A stretch of DNA of 64,000 nt, taken from the NCBI RefSeq assembly GCF_004923315.1, contig NZ_CP039648.1:248001-312000 (forward strand). The letters run 5' to 3'. Of this stretch, positions 1 to 8,819 are shown in pieces. The notes below the pieces were generated by a model, which was given only the letters and a program-made list of their open reading frames with translations, searched no databases and was not told where the DNA came from. Source of the DNA: Azospirillum sp. TSA2s (GTDB lineage: Bacteria > Pseudomonadota > Alphaproteobacteria > Azospirillales > Azospirillaceae). The first letter of the stretch is position 1; the number at the start of each line of letters is the position of its first letter. Made by a program: the position numbers and the translations under genes.

Positions 1-1823
1 TGCAGGACGCCGACGCGCTGCGCCGCTGGGTCGAGCGGGCGCGCGAGACCGGCGTGCTGGCGGTCGATACCGAGACCGACAGCCTGACCCCGGCCACCGC
101 CACGTTGGTCGGCGTCTCGCTGTCCACCGAGCCCGGCATCGCCTGCTACATCCCGCTCGCCCATGGCGCCTCGACCGCCGCCGCCGGGCAGCTGGACTTC
201 GACGCCCCGCCGCCGCCCAAGCAGATCCCGACGGCGGAGGCGATGGCGATCCTGAAGGACGTGCTGGAGGACCCGTCGGTCCTCAAAGTCGGCCACAACT
301 TCAAGTTCGACCACCAGCTGTTCGCCCGCAACGGCATCACCGTGTCGCCGGTGGACGACAGCATGCTGATCTCCTACGTGCTGGAGGGCGGTTCGCATGG
401 CCACGGCATGGACGAGCTGGCGGAGCTGCATCTCGCCTACACGCCGATCCCCTTCAAGGAGGTCTGCGGCACCGGCAAGAACCAGATCACCTTCGACCGC
501 GTGCCGCTGGACAAGGCGCTGGCCTATGCCGCCGAGGACGCCGACATCACGCTGCGCCTGTGGACCCTGCTGAAGCCGCGGCTGGTCGACGACCGCATGG
601 TCACCGTGTACGAGACGCTGGACCGCCCGCTGGTCCCGGTGGTGGCGGACATGGAGCGGGCGGGCGTGCGCATCGACAAGAAGGCGCTGTCCGACCTGTC
701 GCAGAGCCTGTCCGTCCGCCTCGCCGAGATCGAGAAGGACGTCCACCTGCTCGCCGGCCAGACCTTCAACATCGGCTCGCCCAAGCAGCTTGGCGAAATC
801 CTGTTCGACACGATGAAGCTCGGCACCGGCAAGAAGGGCAAGACCGGCGCCTATTCCACCGACAGCAGCGTGTTGGAGGAACTGGCGGAGCAGGGCCACA
901 CCATCGCCCAGCGCGTGCTCGACTGGCGCCAGCTCGCCAAGCTGAAAAGCACCTACACCGACGCGTTGCAGGAGAAGATTTCCCCGGTCACCGGCCGCGT
1001 CCACACCGCCTTCGCGCTGGCGGCGACCAACACCGGCCGCCTGTCCTCCACCGACCCCAACCTGCAGAACATCCCGGTGCGGACGGAGGAGGGCAAGAAG
1101 ATCCGCCGCGCCTTCGTGGCCGCGCCCGGCCACAAGCTGCTGAGCGTCGACTATTCGCAGATCGAGCTGCGTCTGGTGGCGGAGATGGCGAACATCCAGG
1201 CGCTGAAGGACGCCTTCCGCGACGGTCTGGACATTCACGCCGCCACCGCCGCCCAGGTCTTCGGCATTCCGTTGGAGCAGATGACGCCTGACATCCGCCG
1301 CAAGGCCAAGGCGATCAACTTCGGCATCATCTACGGCATCTCCGGCTTCGGCCTCGGCCGCCAGCTCGGCATCGCGCCCGGCGAGGCCAACACCTTCATC
1401 AAGACCTATCTGGAGCGCTTCCACGAGTTGAAGGTGTGGATGGAGTCGATAAAGACCTTCGCCCGTCAGCACGGCTATGTTGTGACGCTGTTCGGCCGCC
1501 GCTGCTACATGCCCGGCATCCAGGAAAAGAACGCCGCCCGCCGCGCCTTCGCCGAGCGTCAGGCGATCAACGCCCCGATCCAGGGCACCGCCGCCGACAT
1601 CATGAAGCGCGCGATGAACCGCATGCCGGGTGCGCTGGCGGCCGCAGGCTCCAACGCCCGCATGCTGCTGCAGGTGCACGACGAACTGCTGTTCGAGGTG
1701 CCGGAAGCGGAGGTAGAGGACGCCGCGCGGATCGTGCGCGAGGTGATGGAGGGGGCGGCGCATCTCGGCGTTCCGCTGGTGGCTGAAGCGGGGATTGGGG
1801 ACAATTGGGAAGAGGCGCACTGA
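1..1823 (+). CDS. polA: DNA polymerase I, C-terminal part (5'-truncated by window edge)
   Basis: About 606 residues are visible; the reading frame is open to the left edge, so the N-terminal 5' nuclease domain and the true start lie outside. The visible part begins in the 3'-5' exonuclease domain, where the DxE pair of LAVDTETDSL is intact, so proofreading is probably active. The polymerase domain follows with family A motif A (SVDYSQIELR, near 1147), the O-helix motif B (RRKAKAINFGIIYG, near 1303) and motif C (QVHDELLFEVP, near 1672). Family A polymerases fill gaps in Okazaki fragment processing and repair. The gene ends with a normal TGA and is followed by a 133-bp gap. Identification is secure. 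Confidence 0.97.
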   Translation, partial: QDADALRRWVERARETGVLAVDTETDSLTPATATLVGVSLSTEPGIACYIPLAHGASTAAAGQLDFDAPPPPKQIPTAEAMAILKDVLEDPSVLKVGHNFKFDHQLFARNGITVSPVDDSMLISYVLEGGSHGHGMDELAELHLAYTPIPFKEVCGTGKNQITFDRVPLDKALAYAAEDADITLRLWTLLKPRLVDDRMVTVYETLDRPLVPVVADMERAGVRIDKKALSDLSQSLSVRLAEIEKDVHLLAGQTFNIGSPKQLGEILFDTMKLGTGKKGKTGAYSTDSSVLEELAEQGHTIAQRVLDWRQLAKLKSTYTDALQEKISPVTGRVHTAFALAATNTGRLSSTDPNLQNIPVRTEEGKKIRRAFVAAPGHKLLSVDYSQIELRLVAEMANIQALKDAFRDGLDIHAATAAQVFGIPLEQMTPDIRRKAKAINFGIIYGISGFGLGRQLGIAPGEANTFIKTYLERFHELKVWMESIKTFARQHGYVVTLFGRRCYMPGIQEKNAARRAFAERQAINAPIQGTAADIMKRAMNRMPGALAAAGSNARMLLQVHDELLFEVPEAEVEDAARIVREVMEGAAHLGVPLVAEAGIGDNWEEAH

Positions 1824-1956
1824 GGGGGCCTTGACGCGGCCGGGGGGCGGCGGCCGTCATCCGTCGCCCCTGACGCGCGCAACATATTGAGTCTGCATAG
1901 TTATGTGTGTTAGCCCGGACGGACCGAAAATATCCCTTTGATTGGGAGGGGTTATC

Positions 1957-2541
1957 GTGACGTCCGTTGCCCAGAAGATCGCCTTCGCTCCGGCGGAGAC
2001 CCGGCGCGCCCTGGTCTATGCCGCCTTGTCGCGAAGCCAGGGGGCGATCGCCAAGAACATGGAAGTGGATTCGATCGAGACATCAATCGACCGTCTCAAA
2101 CGGGTGCTGTTTCCCTGGATGGTGCTGGATTTCCGCGCCGAGCCGACCAAGACCAAGGCACTGTGCATCTTCAAGATGTTTCTCGGCGACCGTGACGATG
2201 ACAGCGCCGCCTACGCAAAGCTCGCCAGCGAGATGAAGACGGTCGAGCAGAACTCCAAGCTCGCGAAGAGCATGAGCTGGTTCAAGCGCGTCAAGACTTC
2301 AAAGTCCCGCACCGTCGACAGCAACATCTTCGACGACATGTTCCTTCTTCATCTGGAAAGCGACCCCAGGAACACGCTGAGATACCAGATGAATCAGGAA
2401 CTGTTCGCACAGATTCTCCGCACCTCGCCGACGCTCAGCCAGAGCAAGGAACTGCTGGCCGCCGTCCGCAAGCTCCGCCAGACCTGCAAGGATGCCGGCT
2501 TCAACCTGAAGAATCTCGGGCTGGGCGACAGCTTCACCTGA
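1957..2541 (+). CDS. Uncharacterised 194-aa soluble protein
   Basis: I do not recognise this family. The best start is GTG at 1957, because a strong ribosome site GGGAGGGG (1944-1951) sits 5 nt upstream; an in-frame TTG at 1942 would place the start inside that site. The protein is rich in Lys, Ser and Asp with no signal peptide or membrane segment. It looks mostly helical. The middle is basic (residues about 95-120, SKLAKSMSWFKRVKTSKSR), and the C-terminus is again helical. It follows polA at 133 bp and converges on the ydeP-like gene, so it is probably its own transcription unit. Base composition at codon third positions is slightly lower than in neighbours, which could hint at an accessory gene. 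Confidence 0.75.
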   Translation: MTSVAQKIAFAPAETRRALVYAALSRSQGAIAKNMEVDSIETSIDRLKRVLFPWMVLDFRAEPTKTKALCIFKMFLGDRDDDSAAYAKLASEMKTVEQNSKLAKSMSWFKRVKTSKSRTVDSNIFDDMFLLHLESDPRNTLRYQMNQELFAQILRTSPTLSQSKELLAAVRKLRQTCKDAGFNLKNLGLGDSFT

Positions 2542-2583
2542 TCCGCTTCGCAGCGGAACGCGCCGGCATCGGCGGGCCGCCGC

Positions 2584-4926
2584 TCAGGCCCCGTCGGCCC
2601 CCACCCCATCCGCAATGATCCGCACCGGCACACCTTTCGCCGCCGGAGTTTTCGACGCCTCGTCGTGATACCACAGCGGAATCAGCGGGTTCATCTCCGG
2701 GTAGTACGCCCCGACGCAGCCGCGCGGCAGGTGGAAGGGCGTGACCGTCAGCCCGCCGACCCGGCGATCGACATCGTCGCCGGCATCGCTCGCCAGCGCG
2801 ACCACCTGACCCTCGCTCAGGCCTGCCGCGGCGATGTCCAGCGGGTTCATCAGCAGCACGTCGCGGGTGCCCTCGATCCCGCGCAGGCGGTCGGAATAGC
2901 CGTAGATCGTCGTGTTGAACTGGTCGTTCGACCGCATCGTCATCAGCCGCCAGCGGCCCGGCGCATCTTCGAAACCGATGGCGCGCAGGCGGCCCGGCGG
3001 GGTGAAGTGGGCCTTGCCGGACCCCGTCTTCCAGATCCGCTCGCGCGCCGGGTTGCCGCGGTAGAAGCCGCCGGGGGTGAAGACCCGTTCGTTGAAGCGG
3101 TGGAACTGGTCGGGATAGGTCTCCTCGATCAGCGCGCGGATGCGGCGGTAATCGGCCACCCACGCGTCCCACGTCACCTTCGGGTTGGGCGGCAGGGTCG
3201 CCTTCGCCATGCCGGCGACGATCGCGACCTCCGACTTCAGGTGCGGGCTGGCCGGCGTGTTGTTGCCGAGCGAGCCATGGATGCAACTGAGGCTGTCCTC
3301 CATCGTCACCGCCTGCGCACCGCTCTCCTGCACATCCTCTTCCGACCGGCCGAGACAGGGCAGCAGATAGGCGACCTCGCCGTTGATCAGGTGGCTGCGG
3401 TTCAGCTTGGTGGCGATCTGCACGGTCAGGCGCATGCGCGTCCAGGCCGCCTCCATCCGTTCGCGCTCGGGGATGGCGCGGACGAAGTTGCCGCCGAGGC
3501 CGATGAAGGCCTTCACCTCGCCCGACAGGATCTTCTCGCAGGCCTTGACGGTGGTCAGCCCCTCCTTGCGCGGCGGCTCGAAGCCGAACAGTTCGGCCAG
3601 CCGGTCGAGCGGCACCAGCTCCGGCTTTTCGGAAATGCCGACGGTGCGCTGCCCCTGGACGTTCGAATGCCCGCGCACGGGGGAGATGCCGGCGCCGTCG
3701 CGGCCGATATTGCCCTTCAGCAGCCACAGATTGACCAGCGCCGCCAGCGTCTCCGACCCGTGCACCTGCTGGGTCAGGCCCATGCCGTACATGGCGATGG
3801 AGCGGTCGGCCTCGACATAGATGTCGGCGGCCTGCTTCAGGTCGGCGCGGGTCAGACCTGATTCCTCTTCGATCTCCTCCCAGCCGATGGCGTTCACCCG
3901 CGCCTTCATCTCCTCGAAGCCGACGGTGTGCTGGGCGATGAAGTCGGGGTCGAGGACATGCTTGCCCTCCTTCTGCCGCTCCTCCTCCGCCGCCAGCACA
4001 TGCTTGATCAGGCCTGTGATCGCCGCGATGTCGCCGCCGGCCTTCACCTGGAAATAGAGGGTCGAGATCTGCGTTTCCTTGCCGGTCAGCATCTCCAGCG
4101 GGCTTTGCGGGTTGCGGAAGCTCTCCAGCCCCTTTTCCCGCACGGGGTTGAAGGTGACGATCTTCGCCCCGCGCTTTACGGCGTCCTGCAAAGGGTGGAG
4201 CAGGCGGGGGCTGTTCGACCCGGTGTTCTGGCCGAAGAAGAAGATGGCGTTGCAGCTGTCGAAATCGTCCAGCACGCAGGTGCCGACCGGTGAGCCGATG
4301 ACCTTCTTCAGCCCGACCGAGGTCGTCTCGTGGCACATGTTGGAACTGTCGGGCAAATTGTTGTGCCCATAGAGCCGCGCGAACAGCGCATAGAGATACG
4401 ACGTCTCCAGGCTGGCGCGGCCCGACGAATAGAACACCGCCTGTTCCGGGTCGATGGCGCGCAACTCCGCCCCGATGGCGGCGAAGGCCTCGTCCCACGC
4501 GCAGGGCACATAGCGGTCGCTGGCCCGGTCATAGCGCATGGGGTGGGTCAGCCGCCCCTGCTGTTCCAGGTCGTAATCCTTCCAACCCTTCAACTCGGTA
4601 ACCGTGTGCTCCGCGAAGAAATCGGGCGTGCAGCGCCGGCTGGTCAGTTCCCAGATCGTCGCCTTGGCGCCATTCTCGCAGAACTCGAAGGTGTGGGGTT
4701 TGGCCGGCTTGGCCCAGGCGCAGGACACGCACATGAAGCCGCCGGGCTTGTTCTGCCGGCGCAGCGTGTCGAGCACGGCGGGGGTCGGCCGCTCCTCCCC
4801 CATGATGCGGGCCATCGACCCGACCGATCCCCAGCCGCCGGCCGGGCCGTCGTAATGCGGGGTCTCCTTGTCGTCCGACAAACCGTCGATGCTCATGGGA
4901 GGCGTCTCTTTCTGCTTGCGGGGCAT
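2584..4926 (-). CDS. FdhF/YdeP-family molybdopterin oxidoreductase
   Basis: A 780-aa protein of the formate dehydrogenase-like molybdopterin family, YdeP branch. An N-terminal FMCVSCAWAKP segment carries the CxxC pair typical of YdeP, instead of the full four-Cys Fe-S motif of true FdhF. Next come the molybdopterin-binding segments (FFFGQNTGSNSPR and GKAFIGLGGNF-type stretches) and a C-terminal molydopterin dinucleotide-binding domain (TMRSNDQFNTTIYGYSDR) near residues 660-680. No signal peptide is seen, so it is probably cytoplasmic. The physiological substrate of this branch is not established; E. coli YdeP is linked to acid resistance. There is no fdhD or electron-transfer subunit next door. 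The start at 4926 has a weak ribosome site; MSIDGLSDD at 4895 is an alternative. Confidence 0.88.
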   Translation of the reverse strand: MPRKQKETPPMSIDGLSDDKETPHYDGPAGGWGSVGSMARIMGEERPTPAVLDTLRRQNKPGGFMCVSCAWAKPAKPHTFEFCENGAKATIWELTSRRCTPDFFAEHTVTELKGWKDYDLEQQGRLTHPMRYDRASDRYVPCAWDEAFAAIGAELRAIDPEQAVFYSSGRASLETSYLYALFARLYGHNNLPDSSNMCHETTSVGLKKVIGSPVGTCVLDDFDSCNAIFFFGQNTGSNSPRLLHPLQDAVKRGAKIVTFNPVREKGLESFRNPQSPLEMLTGKETQISTLYFQVKAGGDIAAITGLIKHVLAAEEERQKEGKHVLDPDFIAQHTVGFEEMKARVNAIGWEEIEEESGLTRADLKQAADIYVEADRSIAMYGMGLTQQVHGSETLAALVNLWLLKGNIGRDGAGISPVRGHSNVQGQRTVGISEKPELVPLDRLAELFGFEPPRKEGLTTVKACEKILSGEVKAFIGLGGNFVRAIPERERMEAAWTRMRLTVQIATKLNRSHLINGEVAYLLPCLGRSEEDVQESGAQAVTMEDSLSCIHGSLGNNTPASPHLKSEVAIVAGMAKATLPPNPKVTWDAWVADYRRIRALIEETYPDQFHRFNERVFTPGGFYRGNPARERIWKTGSGKAHFTPPGRLRAIGFEDAPGRWRLMTMRSNDQFNTTIYGYSDRLRGIEGTRDVLLMNPLDIAAAGLSEGQVVALASDAGDDVDRRVGGLTVTPFHLPRGCVGAYYPEMNPLIPLWYHDEASKTPAAKGVPVRIIADGVGADGA

Positions 4927-5109
4927 GTCTTTCGCGGGGCTGGCTGCACTGGCTTCAAGTCCAACTCCTCAGACACGATCCGGTTCCGCCCCTCTTCTTC
5001 ATCGCCTCCCCGGCGCCTCCTCCCTGGCGTCGGGGCTGAAAACCCCCGGTCTTGGAATAACCGCGTACAGCAAGCACGTGCCGGCCGCGCCATGGCATGC
5101 CGGCCGCGC

Positions 5110-6681
5110 CTATTGCGGCGTCGGGCCGATGCCGCGCTGCTGGGCGGCATCCAGCAGGCTGACCAGTTCGCCCGACACCCACCAGCGGCAGCGGCGGCGT
5201 TCCTCGGTCGCGACGGTGACGACACGCTCGATCAGTCTGCTTTCCGCGGCGTTCAGTTCGCGCCCATCGCGCAGCGCCCGCTCGGCGATGGCCAGCAGCG
5301 TCTTGTCTATGGCGGTCACCTCGATGGGATAGCCGGTCTCTTCGGCCAGCTCGCACAGCTCGGCCATGGCGGACAGCGCATCCTCCCGGCCATAGGCGCC
5401 GATCTGCCGGAACAGGCCGGCCAGATGCTCGCCGATCGCCGTCAGCCAGGGGTTGGTCGAGGCGGCGATGCCGCGGCGGCGAAGCCGGTGGTTGAAGCCG
5501 TTGATGAAGCGCACCGGGTCGATCAGCGGCCGGGCCGAGCTGCTGGCGTTCAGCGTCAGCAGGCGGTGGCTCAGCACCGGCACCACCTCTCCCTCCACCA
5601 GCCCGGTCACCCGGCCGACGGCGGCGGACACCGCCGCCCAGTTGCGCCCGCCGCGCTCGACGCCGAAGCCCTGCAGCGCATCGTACCAGCGGAAGGCGCG
5701 CTCCTGCAGCCGGTCCACCGTCTCGCCGGCGGTCAGCTGCGGCGGGGCAGGGCGGCCGAGATGCAGGTCCTCCAGCTTCTGGCGCAGGCACTGCCAGGCG
5801 AACTGCACATGCCCGACCGCCGCCTCGACCAGAGCCGGGTTGGGCGACAGGCCATGGAGCGCCAGCGCCTGATCGGGATCGCGCGATCCGTTCAGCAGGG
5901 CCAGGGCGTACTGCATCGCGCCCTCCGCACCGCCACCCGTGGCGGCGCCGCGCTCCGCCATCTCCGACACCATGTGCAGGATGCCGATGGTGTCGCGCGG
6001 ACGGACGGCGCCCTTCCACAGCGGGGCATGCTCCAGCATGGCGTCCAGCATCGCCAGATCGCCGAACGACAGCGGCGCCACCCCGGCCAGCCCGCGCTTG
6101 CGCAGCAGGGTGATCCGCTCGGCGTTGGCGGTTGCCAGCAGCGGTCCGGCCGCGCCGCGCCGGCGCAGGGTTTCCAGCGAACGGATGCGAAGCTCCTCCG
6201 CCCACTCCGCGGCGGCGGGGGAGGCGAGGACGGTGTCGAGCGGATGTTCGCTGGCGCGGTCGGCGATGTCGGACTGGACCCGCCCGGCGAGGTCACGCAG
6301 ATGCGGCAGCAGGGCGAACCACCAGGCGCTGGCGTCGACCACATGCATGCAGCCGGGCGGCCGGCTTTCCGCCAGCATCAGCGCATCGGTGCGCAGCATC
6401 ACCGGGTCGAACCAGCCGGTCCAGATGCGCCGGGCATGTTCGGTGCGCGGGCCGTTCAGCATGGCGACGATCAGGCGGCCGACCTCCACCGTCATCTGGT
6501 CGTCTTCCAGATGGCCCGCCTGCACCAGTTCGAACAGCTTGGACTTCTGCGCCCGGTCCAGCGGGGCCAGGATCGCCTTGACCTTGTCGAGGCTGACGGC
6601 TGCCGGATCCGGTTCCACCGCGTGAAGCGGCACGGTCTGAAGGGAGGCGCTGCGGTTGGGGCGGCCGGCCATGGCGTTCAC
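5110..6681 (-). CDS. Uncharacterised 523-aa helical protein
   Basis: I do not recognise this family. It has no signal peptide, no transmembrane segment and no catalytic motif that I can name. The sequence is alanine- and leucine-rich and looks entirely alpha-helical, with short repeating helical hairpins. Notable segments are HARRIWTGWFDPVM (about residue 85), RFINGFNHRLRRRG (about residue 395) and a Trp-rich end (RRRCRWWVSGELVSLLD). Codon use matches the neighbours, so it looks like a long-resident gene. A second ATG lies four codons in. It is transcribed leftward, 183 bp before the ydeP-like gene, and divergently from the small gene at 6944. Confidence 0.8.
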   Translation of the reverse strand: MNAMAGRPNRSASLQTVPLHAVEPDPAAVSLDKVKAILAPLDRAQKSKLFELVQAGHLEDDQMTVEVGRLIVAMLNGPRTEHARRIWTGWFDPVMLRTDALMLAESRPPGCMHVVDASAWWFALLPHLRDLAGRVQSDIADRASEHPLDTVLASPAAAEWAEELRIRSLETLRRRGAAGPLLATANAERITLLRKRGLAGVAPLSFGDLAMLDAMLEHAPLWKGAVRPRDTIGILHMVSEMAERGAATGGGAEGAMQYALALLNGSRDPDQALALHGLSPNPALVEAAVGHVQFAWQCLRQKLEDLHLGRPAPPQLTAGETVDRLQERAFRWYDALQGFGVERGGRNWAAVSAAVGRVTGLVEGEVVPVLSHRLLTLNASSSARPLIDPVRFINGFNHRLRRRGIAASTNPWLTAIGEHLAGLFRQIGAYGREDALSAMAELCELAEETGYPIEVTAIDKTLLAIAERALRDGRELNAAESRLIERVVTVATEERRRCRWWVSGELVSLLDAAQQRGIGPTPQ

Positions 6682-6943
6682 GGGCGCTGCTGAGTCGCGG
6701 CAATTTTAGGTACTGGCACCAATGATTGCTACTGGTATGTCGTGACATATTCTGTCGAGCTGTGTCGGGGCTGTACCACGCTCGCGGTTTGCCGCTTTTC
6801 ACCACCGGCCAGCGACACATGAAACGAGATGTATCAAATGCGGCCTAAATTTATTTCATTTAAACGCTAAATCGCATCTTCACACCCGCCGGTCGCAGAC
6901 CCATTATTCGCAAAGGCCCCGCGTCCAGCATCAAGGCGTCCCG

Positions 6944-7192
6944 ATGATTCCCCAGAAGCTCGCCGACACGAACCCCAGGTTGTTCCCCGTCATGACAAAA
7001 GTCGACACCCGGAAGGCCGAACAGGTGGTGGACGATTTCGTCGCCCGCCTGGACGTGGCGGGCCTGCCCGATGGCGAGCGCGCCGAGGTCTACGAGGCGG
7101 TGCTGAAGCGTCTGATGGGCCACCTGATCGAGCACGAAGGCTGGCTGGCCGAGGAATTCACCGCCGCCGCCCGCTCGCTCGGCGCCTACTGA
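6944..7192 (+). CDS. Small uncharacterised protein (82 aa)
   Basis: A short acidic helical protein. ATG at 6944 has an AAGG ribosome site 8 nt upstream; an internal ATG at 6992 (MTKVDTRKAEQ) is an alternative start giving 66 aa and has a poorer site. The conserved-looking core is DDFVARLDVAGLPDGERAEVYEAVLKRLMGHLIEHEGWLAEEF. That run is described here only as a helical region with one glycine turn. No signal peptide or known motif. The gene is closed by an excellent rho-independent terminator at 7211, which supports that it is real and transcribed alone. Confidence 0.7.
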   Translation: MIPQKLADTNPRLFPVMTKVDTRKAEQVVDDFVARLDVAGLPDGERAEVYEAVLKRLMGHLIEHEGWLAEEFTAAARSLGAY

Positions 7193-7210
7193 CCGCTCGC
7201 GCTTTCCATC

Positions 7211-7250
7211 GGCCGCCCGTCCTACCCAGGACCGGCGGCCTTTCTTGTTT
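7211..7250 (+). terminator. Rho-independent terminator of the small gene
   Basis: GGCCGCC (7211-7217) pairs with GGCGGCC (7234-7240), extended by GTCC/GGAC after one mismatch, with loop TACCCA. The stem is followed by TTTCTTGTTT. This is the canonical stem plus U-run in the + direction. Confidence 0.85.
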
Positions 7251-7253
7251 CCA

Positions 7254-7417
7254 GGGGGAGGGGCCCTGCATCTCCCTCTCCCGCCCCGGGAGAGGGAAGG
7301 GGCCCATGCGCAGCATGGGAAGGGTGAGGGTTAAGGCAAGGATCAGCATCCATGTCCGGAATGCCCCTCACCCTCCCCACTTCGTGGGTCCCCTCCCTCT
7401 CCCGGGGCGGGAGAGGG
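7254..7417. repeat. Intergenic fold-back repeat, copy 1
   Basis: A perfect 23-bp inverted repeat (7274-7296 and 7395-7417), each arm itself nearly palindromic (CCCTCTCCCG...GGGAGAGGG). The arms are linked by CCCTCACC/GGGTGAGG tracts, so the whole segment can fold on itself. Related elements lie near 37210 and 42880. It sits between two 3' ends, those of the small gene and of the adaptor gene. Confidence 0.75.
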
Positions 7418-7442
7418 CGCCTATCGGCACGACGCCCACCCC

Positions 7443-8777
7443 TCACCGTTCGTTGAAGCTGTCGGACAGGGCGAAGTAGATCGGTTTCAGCAGATATTCC
7501 AGCAGCGACCGCTCGCCGGTGGGCATCTCCACCTGGGTGGTCATGCCGGGCAGAACCGGGTGCTGGACGTCGTCGCGGCCGACATGGTTGCGGCTGAGCG
7601 CCACGACCGCCTTGTAGTAGGGGCGTTTCTGCTCGTCCAGGAAGGTGGAGGCGGAGATGCGCTGCAGCGTGCCGGTGATGGCGCCGTAGCGGGCGAAGTC
7701 GTAGGTCAGCACCTTCACCGTCGCCTCCTGCCCGACCTGGAGATGGCCGACGTCGCGCGGGGTGACATGCGCCTCCACCGTCATCTCGTGGTCGACCGGG
7801 ACGATCTGCATCAGGACGCCGCCTTCCGGCACCACGGCGCCGATGGTGTTGATCCGCAGATCCTGCACCAGCCCGCGCACCGGCGACGGCACGGTCAGCC
7901 GCTCGGCGCGGTCGTCCAGCTTGGCGCGGGCCTCGCGCAGCTGGGCGATCTCGGCGGTGACGGTGCCCATCTCGGTCACGGCGTCCTGCGACAGCTTGGC
8001 CGACTGGTCGAGGATGCGGTTGCCGGCCTCGGTGATCGCCTGCCGGGTGGCGATGATCTGGCCCTCGATCCGCCGCTGCTCGCCCATCAGGCGCGACTGC
8101 TCGCGCTGGGTTTCCAGCGATTGCAGCTTCGATGACAGGCCCATGGATTCCAGCCTGTTGCGGATGTCGACCGATCCGGTGATGAAGGTGATCTGGTCCT
8201 TGATGTTGGCCAGTTGCCCTTCATACAGCGCCAGCTCGGCCTCGCGCTGCGACACCTGGGCCTGCAGCACGGCGATGGCGGTATCGCGCGCCTTGCGCTG
8301 GGTGTCGTAGATCAGCCGCTGGTCGGCGACCTGCGCCTCCTTCTGTGCCTCCGCCTGCGGCGTACCGGGGCCGGCGGCGCGGGTGAAGTCCGGCTCCCGC
8401 CCGGCGGCGAAGGCGCGCAGCCGCTCCGCCCGCAGCTCCAGCGTCAGCAGGCGGGCGTTCATCTGCTCGCGCTCGGCCTGGACCTGCTTGGGATCGAAGA
8501 CGATCAGCGGCTGGCCGGCCTCGACCAGATCGCCTTCCTTGACCAGGATGGCCGACACGATGCCGCCTTCCAGATGCTGGACGACCTGGGAGTTGCCGGA
8601 CGGCACCACCTGTCCGGCGGTGACGACGGCCTCCTTGACCGGCATCAGCGTGGCCCAGGTCAGCAATGCTGCCAGCAGCAGGACCAGCACGAGGATGGTC
8701 GCACGGACCAGCGACAGCGTCGCATCGTCGGCGCTGAGCGATTTGCCGGTGGGGCGGGCGAGGTCTGAAGCGGCCAT
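7443..8777 (-). CDS. HlyD/PrtE-type type I secretion membrane-fusion adaptor
   Basis: A 444-aa periplasmic adaptor of a type I secretion system. It has one N-terminal transmembrane helix (about residues 25-50, ILVLVLLLAALLTWATLMPV), then the biotinyl-lipoyl-like half (VQHLEGGIVSAILVKEGDLV). A long coiled-coil hairpin follows (about residues 90-290). The second lipoyl half and the beta-barrel end in the family's C-terminal segment (YLLKPIYFALSDSFNER). Adaptors of this family connect the inner-membrane ABC exporter with a TolC-type outer-membrane channel; no such channel gene is in the window. The gene lies 42 bp downstream of the fused ABC exporter on the same strand and is almost certainly co-transcribed with it. 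Confidence 0.93.
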   Translation of the reverse strand: MAASDLARPTGKSLSADDATLSLVRATILVLVLLLAALLTWATLMPVKEAVVTAGQVVPSGNSQVVQHLEGGIVSAILVKEGDLVEAGQPLIVFDPKQVQAEREQMNARLLTLELRAERLRAFAAGREPDFTRAAGPGTPQAEAQKEAQVADQRLIYDTQRKARDTAIAVLQAQVSQREAELALYEGQLANIKDQITFITGSVDIRNRLESMGLSSKLQSLETQREQSRLMGEQRRIEGQIIATRQAITEAGNRILDQSAKLSQDAVTEMGTVTAEIAQLREARAKLDDRAERLTVPSPVRGLVQDLRINTIGAVVPEGGVLMQIVPVDHEMTVEAHVTPRDVGHLQVGQEATVKVLTYDFARYGAITGTLQRISASTFLDEQKRPYYKAVVALSRNHVGRDDVQHPVLPGMTTQVEMPTGERSLLEYLLKPIYFALSDSFNER

Positions 8778-8819
8778 CTGCGGTTCACACTGAATTCGAA
8801 GAGAAAGGAGCGAAACGGG

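Noticed and set aside
6714..6731. Sigma-54-like TGGCAC...TTGC sequence
   Set aside because: The spacing between the GG and GC elements is one base too long for a working sigma-54 promoter.
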